A DNA stretch of 11,793 nucleotides from an uncultured Phascolarctobacterium sp. GTDB lineage: Bacteria; Bacillota; Negativicutes; Acidaminococcales; Acidaminococcaceae. This document shows, in pieces, positions 1 to 6,279 of the stretch (within the stretch, counting starts at the first letter, position 1; every line of letters begins with the position of its first letter). A program made the position numbers and the translations under genes. The notes below the pieces were generated by a model. That model worked only from the letters and a program-made list of their open reading frames with translations, had not been told where the DNA came from and did not search any database. Location of the stretch: NCBI GenBank assembly GCA_900554395.1, contig USHB01000020.1, forward strand, positions 1 to 11,793. Reading direction: 5' to 3'.

Positions 1-1
1 C

Positions 2-943
2 GTAGCTAACCTTGAGAAAAAAGCTGACAACGTAAAAATCACCGGTCAGATCCGTATGAGCTATCGTGATACTGATGTTGACAAACATGATGGCAATGGT
101 CTTTCTCAAGGCCGTCTGCGTACCCGTTTGATGTTAAACGGTCAGATCAATGAAGATTGGAGCTACACCGGACGTTTTGAAAACAACCAGTATCTTGATG
201 ATGCTGAAGCAACTGATGACGTAAAACTGAACTGGGCATATGTAACCGGTAAAGTTGGCGGCGTTAAAGTAGAAGCTGGCCGTCAGGACTTCACCAATGC
301 TGATGTAGTAGATGTTCGCGGTGACGGTGTTAAACTTGCTTACGGCAGCGATTGGCAGGTAAAAGGTTGGGCATTTAAAGGTGTAACTGATTTTGGTAAT
401 GCTAATGATACTGACCTTGAAGATGGCGACCGTGTATATGTAGCAGCTGTTGAAGGTGCTTTCGGCGCTGTTGATACCGCAGTACGTTATTATAATGCTG
501 ATACTTTCAATAAAAATGAAATTGTTGAAGTAGCACTTTCCGGCGAAATCGCTAAAGACCTGACCCTGAGAGGTTCCTGGTTCAACGGCACTATTGATAA
601 CGCTGCTGAAACTTATGTAAATGCTGACGACGCTGATACCAACGGCTGGTTGGTAGGCCTTTCCTATGGCGGCGCTAAAGCTTCCGAAGTAGGTTCTTGG
701 GGCGTATATGCTAACTACAGCGACCGTCCGTATGCAACATACCTGCTGCCGACCAACTTCAGCGGCTATGCAGTAGCTCCTGACGGACTTGGCACTGCTG
801 ACGGCTACAAAGGCCTTGAAGTAGGCGCTAACGTAACTTTGGCTAAAAACATTGTTGCAGGCGTTAAATATTTCGATTATGAAGGCCGTGAAAACAACGA
901 AGACGCTCAGACCATTTGGTCCGAAGTTATCTTCACTTTCTAA
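2..943 (+). CDS. Outer-membrane beta-barrel (porin-like) protein, OmpM-type, 5' end missing
   Basis: The reading frame is already open at base 2 and ends at TAA 941-943, so 313 C-terminal residues are visible and the true start lies upstream. The first residues (VANLEKKADNVKITGQIRM) look like the end of a coiled coil entering the first barrel strand. The rest alternates short amphipathic strands with Asp/Asn/Gly-rich turns. There is no cysteine, and the protein ends in SEVIFTF; a C-terminal phenylalanine is the usual outer-membrane beta-signal. In Negativicutes, OmpM proteins join an N-terminal SLH domain, a coiled coil and such a barrel, tying the outer membrane to peptidoglycan while acting as a pore. 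The SLH part is outside the window, so OmpM is an inference from the linker and barrel. Codon use is biased (GCT, GTA, CGT), consistent with high expression. The gene stands alone, followed by a strong terminator. An ordinary porin without SLH is the alternative. Confidence 0.82.
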   Translation, partial: VANLEKKADNVKITGQIRMSYRDTDVDKHDGNGLSQGRLRTRLMLNGQINEDWSYTGRFENNQYLDDAEATDDVKLNWAYVTGKVGGVKVEAGRQDFTNADVVDVRGDGVKLAYGSDWQVKGWAFKGVTDFGNANDTDLEDGDRVYVAAVEGAFGAVDTAVRYYNADTFNKNEIVEVALSGEIAKDLTLRGSWFNGTIDNAAETYVNADDADTNGWLVGLSYGGAKASEVGSWGVYANYSDRPYATYLLPTNFSGYAVAPDGLGTADGYKGLEVGANVTLAKNIVAGVKYFDYEGRENNEDAQTIWSEVIFTF

Positions 944-978
944 TTTGTGCTTTAAAACTGCATAAAATTAAAATAACT

Positions 979-1008
979 AAAGCGGATGGCTTATGCCATC
1001 CGCTTTTC
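979..1008 (+). terminator. Rho-independent terminator of the outer-membrane protein gene
   Basis: AGCGGATGGC (981-990), loop TTAT, GCCATCCGCT (995-1004) form a perfect 10-bp stem, extended to 12 bp by flanking A-T pairs (979-980 with 1005-1006). The T-tract is 1004-1007 followed by C. It lies 36 bases after the stop codon. The pump operon converges from the other side, and on its strand the stem is followed by TTAGTTATTTT, so it may work in both directions, more weakly for the minus strand. Confidence 0.9.
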
Positions 1009-1063
1009 TGCGTTTATAGGAGCTGTTTTACAGTTTTATTTACTGCACAAACATATATTAATT

Positions 1064-4000
1064 TTACGCTTTTGTTATTTTAAACATTAATGAGTAAATT
1101 ACCGGTAAAACTACAAGGGTCAGCAGCGTTGCGCCGGTAAGTCCGCAGGCAATGGCTACTGCCATAGATTCCCAAAACGGATTGGTAAACATAGGCACCA
1201 GCCCCAGCACTGTTGTAAGCGCTGCCAGCATAATGGGGCGGAAACGCACAATGGCAGATTCCAGCACAGCTTCATATGGCTGCATACCTGCCGCTAAATG
1301 CAAATCAATCTGGTCGATAAGCACAACGGAGTTGCGGATAATAATGCCCGTGAGTGACAGAATACCAAGCTGTGCCAAAAAGCCCATTGATGAATTAAAG
1401 AGCAGCAGCCCAAGAACAACGCCGATAATTCCCATCGGGGCAGTGCAGACAATTATAAACAACTTGCGTATATCTTTTAATTGCAGCATTAAGAGTACAA
1501 TCATGGTGATGAACATAACCGGTATAGGCACAAGCAGGTAGTTCAGCGCTTTATTGCTGCTTTCAAGCGGTCCGCCAATTTCAATGCTTGCCCCAGGCGG
1601 CAGTTTGCTGCGTAAATCTGCCAGGCTGTTATAAATTTGCTGTGTTACATCGTTGCCGGTGTAGCCGGGTGCAATGCCTGCGTTTACGGTAACGGTCGGC
1701 AGCAGGTTACGCCGCCAAATCATATTATCTTCGGCCTCGTAGCTGATATTTGCGACCTGTGCCAAAGGTACGCTGCCTTTACTTGTGGGAATGGAAAGCA
1801 GACGCAGGTCGGAAATTTTATCACGGTCAGCAGCGTCAAGACGGAATACAAGGTCGATAGCTTGGTCGCCTTCGTAGTACTGCGCTACGGTATAGCCACT
1901 GAGTTCCGCCTGCAATGCTACTGCAACGGTCTGGCGGTCGATGCCCATTTGGCGCAGTTTGTCGTTGTCAATGGCAACTTTTACGGCGCCAGTTTTTTCC
2001 ATCCAGTCAAAACGTGTCATGGTAACAGCTGGATTTTGCAAGGCGATTTCGCGCACCTGCCGGGCATATTTTTTAGCCATGGTTTCTGTCGGTGCGGATA
2101 CCCGCAGCATTACAGGGTAAGCAGACGGCGGACCGAGCGGGATAGATTTACTGTAAATAACAGCTTCCGGTATTTCACGGGCTGCGAGTTCGTTGATTTT
2201 TTGTTCAAGCCTGTTTTTTGCTTCTACATCTTTGGTAAGAATGACAAGCTGGGCATAGTTTTCACGCGGCTGAACGGGTTCTACAACCAGCACAAAACGT
2301 GGAGCGCTTTCGCCAACATAAGTGCCGATATTTAAAATATCCGGCTCGTTTTTTAAAATGTTCGTCAGTTTCAGCGCTGCTTTTTCGGTAGCTTTTATGC
2401 TGCTGCCTTCCGGCATATTCATTTCAACCAAAAGTTCGGGGCGTACAGAGGGAGGGAAAAATTCTTTATCTATAAATTTTGTTAAGAACAGTGAGCCGAA
2501 AAAGGCGCCTACGGTAAGTGTTATAACGATGGCGCGGTGTGCCAGTGCCCAGACAAGAAGGCTGCGGAATTTTTGGTAGAACGGAGTTGTATAGGCACTG
2601 CCTTCGGCAATTTTTTTAGGATGTACCCATTCGTAGCCTAGTACAGGTGCTACCGTTGCCGATACTACCCACGAAAGCATCAGCGCCAGGCTGATAACGA
2701 TGAATAAACTTCCGGCAAATTCGCCTACATTGCCTTTGGAAAAATAAATGGGCGTAAACCCGATGCAGGTAATAACAGTGCCGGTTAAAAGCGGGATAGC
2801 GCAGGTTTCAAAGGCATAACTTGCAGCTTTTTTTCGTTCCCAGCCTTCGGCCAGTTTAATTTCCATAAGTTCTACAACAACGATAGCATCATCAACAAGC
2901 ATGCCGAGCGCAATAATCAGCGCGCCGAGCGATACTTTGTGCAAATCAATGCCGAGTGCATACATGCCGATAAAAGTACCCAGCAATACCAGCGGAATGC
3001 AGACGGAAATTACATAGCCGCAGCGGCGCCCTAAGCTGATAAGGCTGACTGCCAGTACAATAATAACGGCTTCTTTAAGGCTCTGCGTAAATTCATCAAT
3101 GGAATTTTTTACAACTTCCGGCTGGTTGGCTACCTGGTGCAGTTCAAAACCGAGTGGAAGCTGCGCAGTAATTTGCGTAATAGTATTGGCTAAATTTTCG
3201 CCAAGGCGGATGTTGTTGCCGCCGTCCTCCATTGATAAGGCAATGCCAACGGCAGGCTGCCCGTTGAATAAAAATTTTGGCTCGGGCGGGTCTGCATAGC
3301 CGCGTTTTACCTGAGCGATATCGCCAAGACGGAATACGTGCCCGTTTGCCTGTATGGGCAGAGAGGCAATGTTTTCAACTGCATCCGGCATGCCTGTAAG
3401 GCGCAGGTAAACATTATCGTCCGGTGTTTCGCTCATGCCGGCAGGAACCATGGCTGTCTGCGCCTGAATGGCTGCTGCCAGTGTATCAAGCGGTATGCCA
3501 AGCTGGGCAAGTTTATTGTTGGATACTTCCAGATAAATTTTTTCCGGCTGTACGCCAATAAGTTCTACTTTTTTGACATCCGGAACGGTATAAAATATAC
3601 GTTTTATTTCTTCGGCTTTGCGGCGCATATCTTCATAGCTGAAACTATCAGAAGTAAGCGCGTAAATATTGCCGTAAACATCATCAAAACGGTCGTTGAA
3701 ATACGGGCCGTATACGCCTTGCGGCAGGTCATCTTTAATGTCGTTAATCATATTGCGCAGCTCCAGCCAGTGCGGGCGCACATCTTCTTTATCGACATCT
3801 TCCTTTAAATATACATTGACAACGCAAATTCCGGGGCGTGAATAGCTTGTAATATAATCAATATCACTGGAAGCCTGTGCTTGTTTTTCAAGTTTATCGG
3901 CAACCTGTTCTTCCATTTCCTGCGCAGTAGCGCCGGGCCACGCTGCCGAAATTACCATCTGCTTAACGGTAAAACTGGGGTCTTCCGCGCGCCCTAAGGT

Positions 4001-4099
4001 GTTATAGCTGTAAATGCCTGCTACAAGGCATAAAAACATAAAAAAGTAAATTATCTGCCGGTGCGTAATGCTCCACGATGCGAGGTTGCCTTTTTTCAT
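1064..4099 (-). CDS. RND-family efflux pump, inner-membrane permease subunit
   Basis: This 1011-residue protein has the normal length and architecture of the AcrB/HAE-1 RND superfamily, the proton-driven inner-membrane pump of a tripartite exporter. Visible parts are the first membrane helix (about 14-34), a periplasmic porter domain starting near EDPSF at 39-43, a helix block about 340-490, a second helix near 520-542, a second periplasmic domain, and a final helix block about 853-1007. TM4 carries GMLVDDAIVVVE with D403 and D404, matching the proton-relay pair of AcrB. In TM10, where AcrB has its essential lysine (AKNA), this protein reads IRNS with R922. The start ATG (4099-4097) overlaps the TGA of the adaptor gene as ATGA, and GGAAGGTG upstream serves as ribosome site, so translation is probably coupled. 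Drug, solvent, bile-salt or metabolite substrates cannot be told from sequence. It is not clearly CusA-like, so metal export is less likely. Confidence 0.93.
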   Translation of the reverse strand: MKKGNLASWSITHRQIIYFFMFLCLVAGIYSYNTLGRAEDPSFTVKQMVISAAWPGATAQEMEEQVADKLEKQAQASSDIDYITSYSRPGICVVNVYLKEDVDKEDVRPHWLELRNMINDIKDDLPQGVYGPYFNDRFDDVYGNIYALTSDSFSYEDMRRKAEEIKRIFYTVPDVKKVELIGVQPEKIYLEVSNNKLAQLGIPLDTLAAAIQAQTAMVPAGMSETPDDNVYLRLTGMPDAVENIASLPIQANGHVFRLGDIAQVKRGYADPPEPKFLFNGQPAVGIALSMEDGGNNIRLGENLANTITQITAQLPLGFELHQVANQPEVVKNSIDEFTQSLKEAVIIVLAVSLISLGRRCGYVISVCIPLVLLGTFIGMYALGIDLHKVSLGALIIALGMLVDDAIVVVELMEIKLAEGWERKKAASYAFETCAIPLLTGTVITCIGFTPIYFSKGNVGEFAGSLFIVISLALMLSWVVSATVAPVLGYEWVHPKKIAEGSAYTTPFYQKFRSLLVWALAHRAIVITLTVGAFFGSLFLTKFIDKEFFPPSVRPELLVEMNMPEGSSIKATEKAALKLTNILKNEPDILNIGTYVGESAPRFVLVVEPVQPRENYAQLVILTKDVEAKNRLEQKINELAAREIPEAVIYSKSIPLGPPSAYPVMLRVSAPTETMAKKYARQVREIALQNPAVTMTRFDWMEKTGAVKVAIDNDKLRQMGIDRQTVAVALQAELSGYTVAQYYEGDQAIDLVFRLDAADRDKISDLRLLSIPTSKGSVPLAQVANISYEAEDNMIWRRNLLPTVTVNAGIAPGYTGNDVTQQIYNSLADLRSKLPPGASIEIGGPLESSNKALNYLLVPIPVMFITMIVLLMLQLKDIRKLFIIVCTAPMGIIGVVLGLLLFNSSMGFLAQLGILSLTGIIIRNSVVLIDQIDLHLAAGMQPYEAVLESAIVRFRPIMLAALTTVLGLVPMFTNPFWESMAVAIACGLTGATLLTLVVLPVIYSLMFKITKA

Positions 4100-5208
4100 T
4101 GCGCATCACCTTCCAAGCGTACTTCCTGCCCCTGAGTGAGTTTGGCTGCGCCGCCGGTAACTATAACATCACCGTTTTGCACACCGCTTTTAATAATAAT
4201 GCTGTTATTTTCATAACCGGCAATTTCTACCGGCACAAGTTCAACATGGCTATTTTTTACAATCCAGACCTGCGGCGTATCATCCGTTTGGTAAATGGCT
4301 GCTTTGGGCAGGATAAGCATATTTTCGCTGCCGTCGTTAAAATGTACTTTGGCCGTCATGCCAAGCTGCACTTGCGGCGGCATATTTTCGATTGCCACGC
4401 AAACCTGATAAGTGCGTGTTACAGGGTCGGCCATAGGGGCAATTTCGCGTATGTGCCCGCTGACGGCAACATCGGGCAGTGCCCAAAAGGTTATTTGCGC
4501 ACTTTGCCCAGCTGAAATATCAGCTAAATTGTTTTCGGGTATGTAAATGCGTACTTCTTTTTCGCCTTTGCGGACAAGCGTTATTACCGGAGTGCCGGCT
4601 GCGGCAACCTGTCCAACTTCGCCGCTGATGGAGGAGATTACGCCGTCATGCCCGGCTGTAAGGCGTGTATAATTAAGCTGGTTCAGTGCAGACTGCATTT
4701 GCGCTTCTGCCTGTTCAAGCGTTGCCTGGGCAGCTTTAAGCTGCGTACTGTACTGGTCATATACTGCCTGGCTTACAGCTCCGCTTGCAAGCAGCGAGCG
4801 GTAACGTTTTTCATTATCGCTGGCAAGCAGAAAATTTGCATTGGCGGAAGCAAGACCGGCGCGGGCTGCATTAACGCTTTCTTCAATATCGCGCGGGTCG
4901 ATTTCCATTAAAACATCACCGGCGTGTACTTCGTCGCCTAAATTTACGTTGCGGCTGATGATTTTGCCGCTTACCTGAAAGGCAAGATTACTTTCATAGC
5001 GTCCGCGCACTTCGCCGGGATAAACAAGATAGTTCTGCGCTGCTTCCGTACCGGCGGTTACAGTGCGTACATAAGGAATTGATTCTGCCGGCTGCGGCTT
5101 ATTGATGACAGCTCCGGCAAAGTGGTAAACAAGCCCTGCGGCAATAACGGCAGCGGCAATATACCACTGTTTTTTGGTAAGCTGTAATTTACTGAAAAAC
5201 TGCTGCAT
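4096..5208 (-). CDS. RND efflux periplasmic adaptor (membrane-fusion protein, HlyD/AcrA family)
   Basis: This protein links the RND pump to an outer-membrane channel through the periplasm. From ATG at 5208 it is 370 residues, usual for AcrA-type adaptors. A short cytoplasmic start is followed by one membrane helix (about 16-34). There is no lipobox cysteine, so it is anchored by a helix rather than lipid. Next come a split lipoyl domain (about 74-106 and 184-212, with GKIISRNVNLGDEVHAGDVL), an Ala/Gln-rich alpha-helical hairpin (about 108-182), a beta-barrel region (about 218-290) and a membrane-proximal domain. A TTG two codons upstream (5214) could also start it, but GGGAAG (5223-5218) lies 9 bases from the ATG and only 3 from the TTG, so I chose the ATG. 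It is first in the operon and overlaps the pump gene by 4 bases. No outer-membrane TolC-like gene is in the window, so the third component must be encoded elsewhere. Confidence 0.92.
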   Translation of the reverse strand: MQQFFSKLQLTKKQWYIAAAVIAAGLVYHFAGAVINKPQPAESIPYVRTVTAGTEAAQNYLVYPGEVRGRYESNLAFQVSGKIISRNVNLGDEVHAGDVLMEIDPRDIEESVNAARAGLASANANFLLASDNEKRYRSLLASGAVSQAVYDQYSTQLKAAQATLEQAEAQMQSALNQLNYTRLTAGHDGVISSISGEVGQVAAAGTPVITLVRKGEKEVRIYIPENNLADISAGQSAQITFWALPDVAVSGHIREIAPMADPVTRTYQVCVAIENMPPQVQLGMTAKVHFNDGSENMLILPKAAIYQTDDTPQVWIVKNSHVELVPVEIAGYENNSIIIKSGVQNGDVIVTGGAAKLTQGQEVRLEGDAQ

Positions 5209-5260
5209 AACCAATCACTTCCCATGCTGTGTAAATTTATGTTTGTTTAATTTAAAATTT

Positions 5261-5286
5261 CGGCAGATAAAAATAAAATCCTGCCG
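5261..5286. promoter_or_regulatory. Spaced inverted repeat, candidate operator of the efflux operon
   Basis: CGGCAG (5261-5266) and its exact reverse complement CTGCCG (5281-5286) flank a 14-base A+T-rich core. The half-sites are 20 bp apart, about two helical turns, so both would face the same side of the DNA, as for a dimeric repressor. The site directly follows the proposed -10 box of the pump operon and would cover its transcription start. The function is inferred from position and symmetry only; no regulator gene is adjacent. Confidence 0.4.
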
Positions 5287-5287
5287 G

Positions 5288-5315
5288 TATATATGTTGAT
5301 TGGTTAAAAGTGCAA
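5288..5315 (-). promoter_or_regulatory. Candidate promoter of the efflux operon
   Basis: On the minus strand, TTGCAC (5315-5310) is followed after 16 bases by TATATA (5293-5288), about 80 bases before the adaptor start. The match to -35/-10 consensus is moderate. The terminator of the preceding gene lies just upstream (hairpin 5324-5348), so the pump operon needs its own promoter in this gap. The -35 box overlaps the end of that terminator's T-tract. Confidence 0.45.
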
Positions 5316-5348
5316 GAAAAAAACAGGTTTGCCGTAAAAGCAAACCTG
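5314..5348 (-). terminator. Rho-independent terminator of the DUF1858 gene
   Basis: CAGGTTTGC (5324-5332) and GCAAACCTG (5340-5348) form a perfect 9-bp stem around a 7-base loop. Read on the minus strand, the stem is followed directly by TTTTTTTCTTG (5323-5313), a classical U-tract. It lies about 50 bases after the stop of the DUF1858 gene and separates it from the efflux operon. Confidence 0.85.
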
Positions 5349-5377
5349 CTGTTTAAAACATTATTGAATTTTAAAGG

Positions 5378-5409
5378 AACCGTAGTTTAAACTGCGGTTT
5401 TATTTTTTT
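5378..5409 (+). terminator. Plus-strand terminator-like hairpin just after the DUF1858 stop codon
   Basis: AACCGTAGT (5378-5386) pairs with ACTGCGGTT (5391-5399) around TTAA, and plus-strand TTTTATTTTTTT follows (5398-5409). One pair is G-T (5383/5394): it is a wobble in plus-strand RNA but a C-A mismatch in minus-strand RNA. The structure is therefore better on the plus strand, which is antisense to the neighbouring gene. The T-run is partly forced by the AAA AAA TAA end of the minus-strand gene, so function is uncertain. Confidence 0.45.
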
Positions 5410-5603
5410 GCAGCTTCAATGGCTTTGTTGCAGTCGGCAATAAAAGCGTCAACATCAATGCCGTGTGCAGCGGCACCCTGGCCGATGCTTTCAAAGTGGG
5501 AAGCCATGCAGCCTACGCAGCCAAGGCCGTATTCGGCAAATACTTCTAAAATTTCGGGATGGTTCTGAACGGCGTCAATGATGCCGGTATCTTTGGTAAG
5601 CAT
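5400..5603 (-). CDS. DUF1858 small protein with CxxC motif (hybrid-cluster-associated redox domain type)
   Basis: This 67-residue protein consists of a single DUF1858 domain. That domain is found alone or fused to redox and iron-sulfur proteins, and a related subgroup is described as a hybrid-cluster-protein-associated disulfide domain. The N-terminal part (DTGIIDAVQNHPEILEVFAEYG) has the typical two-helix pattern and leads into GLGCVGC with C29 and C32; a third cysteine is C58. The closely spaced pair suggests a redox-active disulfide or metal/thiol binding, but the biochemical role is not established. The ribosome site AAGGAGG (5619-5613) is near-perfect and lies 9 bases before ATG 5603. 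It is transcribed divergently from mraZ and has its own promoter and terminator, so it is a single-gene unit. No hybrid-cluster protein gene is beside it. Confidence 0.88.
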   Translation of the reverse strand: MLTKDTGIIDAVQNHPEILEVFAEYGLGCVGCMASHFESIGQGAAAHGIDVDAFIADCNKAIEAAKK

Positions 5604-5665
5604 ATAAAAAATCCTCCTTAACGCATAAATGCAAAATGTTTTACTTTTTGCCCTTCGGCTTTTAT

Positions 5666-5674
5666 ATTATACCA
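5666..5674 (-). promoter_or_regulatory. Extended -10 promoter of the DUF1858 gene
   Basis: The minus strand reads TGGTATAAT, a perfect TATAAT (5671-5666) with the TG of an extended -10. No good -35 box is visible about 17 bases upstream, which extended -10 promoters tolerate. The start codon lies 62 bases downstream. Confidence 0.7.
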
Positions 5675-5733
5675 CAGTTTTCCGAAAATAAAAGTTGCTT
5701 TAGGGTAACTTTGCTTAAAAATCTTTGCGGCAA

Positions 5734-5766
5734 TGCATTAATGTGCAAAAATTTGCATTAATATGC
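5734..5766. repeat. Tandem 13-bp motif TGCATTAATRTGC at 20-bp spacing, upstream of the mraZ promoter
   Basis: TGCATTAATGTGC (5734-5746) recurs as TGCATTAATATGC (5754-5766) with one difference, at exactly 20-bp spacing. Between and across them lies the palindrome TGCAAA-AA-TTTGCA (5744-5757). The pair ends 9 bases before the -35 box of mraZ, in the divergent region shared with the DUF1858 gene. Position and symmetry suggest a transcription-factor site; I do not recognise the factor. Confidence 0.5.
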
Positions 5767-5775
5767 CTAAAATTG

Positions 5776-5804
5776 TTGTTTTTTTACTTAGAGTGGGTTA
5801 TAAT
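5776..5804 (+). promoter_or_regulatory. Promoter of the mraZ-led dcw cluster
   Basis: TTGTTT (5776-5781) and a perfect TATAAT (5799-5804) are separated by 17 bases. The predicted start of transcription, near 5811, gives a leader of about 30 bases before the mraZ ATG. It is the first plus-strand promoter upstream of the cluster. Confidence 0.75.
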
Positions 5805-5818
5805 GGTGTAAAGTGGGG
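5794..5818 (+). promoter_or_regulatory. Candidate MraZ operator: three TGGG-type boxes at 10-bp spacing
   Basis: TGGGT (5794-5798), TGGTG (5804-5808) and TGGGG (5814-5818) are direct repeats exactly 10 bp apart. In E. coli, MraZ binds TGGGN repeats separated by 5-base spacers upstream of its own gene, which is the same geometry. Here the boxes flank and touch the -10 hexamer and extend over the transcription start, a layout expected for autorepression. The middle box deviates at its fourth base. Confidence 0.65.
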
Positions 5819-5840
5819 AAAAAGGGAGGAGAATGCCATC

Positions 5841-6278
5841 ATGTTAATGGGTGAATATCAGCATACTATTGACGCAAAAGGCCGTCTCTTTATGCCCGCA
5901 AAACTCCGCGATGACCTTGGCGGCAATTTTATACTTTCCAAAGGTTTGGATGGCTGCCTGTTTGTATATGACAAAGAAGAATGGCACAAGCTGGAAGTAA
6001 AACTTAATGCTTTGCCGATGACCAACAGCAATGCACGTACTTTTGCAAGGTTTTTCTTCAGCGGCGCTGCTGAAGTGGAATGCGATAAACAGGGACGCGT
6101 GCTTTTGCCTGCAAACCTGCGTGAATTTGCAGGGCTTGACAAAAACGCTGTTATTGTCGGCGTAGGCAGCAGGGCTGAAATCTGGTCGGCAGAACGCTGG
6201 CAGGAATATAATGAAGCCAATGCGGCAGATGCTGATGCGGTTGCGGCACAGCTTGCCGATATGAATATAGGTATTTAA
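5841..6278 (+). CDS. mraZ: Transcriptional regulator MraZ
   Basis: MraZ is a ring-forming DNA-binding protein that regulates the division and cell-wall cluster it heads. The 145-residue product has the two tandem SpoVT-AbrB-like repeats of the family: [13 protein letters not shown] (11-23) and [13 protein letters not shown] (82-94). It begins [15 protein letters not shown], close to the family N-terminus MFMGEY. That is why I place the start at ATG 5841 and not at the in-frame ATG at 5763, which lies upstream of the promoter. GGAGG (5825-5829) is 11 bases before the start, a slightly long gap. It is first in the cluster; rsmH follows after one base. Candidate MraZ boxes overlap its promoter. 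The C-terminal tail (about 125-145) is Ala/Asp-rich. Confidence 0.97.
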   Translation: MLMGEYQHTIDAKGRLFMPAKLRDDLGGNFILSKGLDGCLFVYDKEEWHKLEVKLNALPMTNSNARTFARFFFSGAAEVECDKQGRVLLPANLREFAGLDKNAVIVGVGSRAEIWSAERWQEYNEANAADADAVAAQLADMNIGI

Positions 6279-6279
6279 A

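Noticed and set aside
1023..1037. Small hairpin CTGT-TTT-ACAG followed by TTTT
   Set aside because: The stem is only 4 bp and A+T-rich; the strong terminator at 979-1008 already serves this gap.
1637..2335. Long open frame (232 codons) on the plus strand within the RND pump gene, and similar ones at 1152-1541, 3338-3808 and 4078-4515
   Set aside because: They lie antisense to well-supported coding sequence, show no family motifs, and have compositions expected from reverse frames of a conserved gene.
5763..5840. N-terminal extension of MraZ from an ATG at 5763
   Set aside because: This ATG is upstream of the promoter -10 box, has no ribosome site, and would add 26 residues absent from the family.
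5833..5847. Mini reading frame ATG CCA TCA TGT TAA overlapping the mraZ start
   Set aside because: The ATG is only 3 bases after GGAGG, too close for efficient initiation; probably chance.
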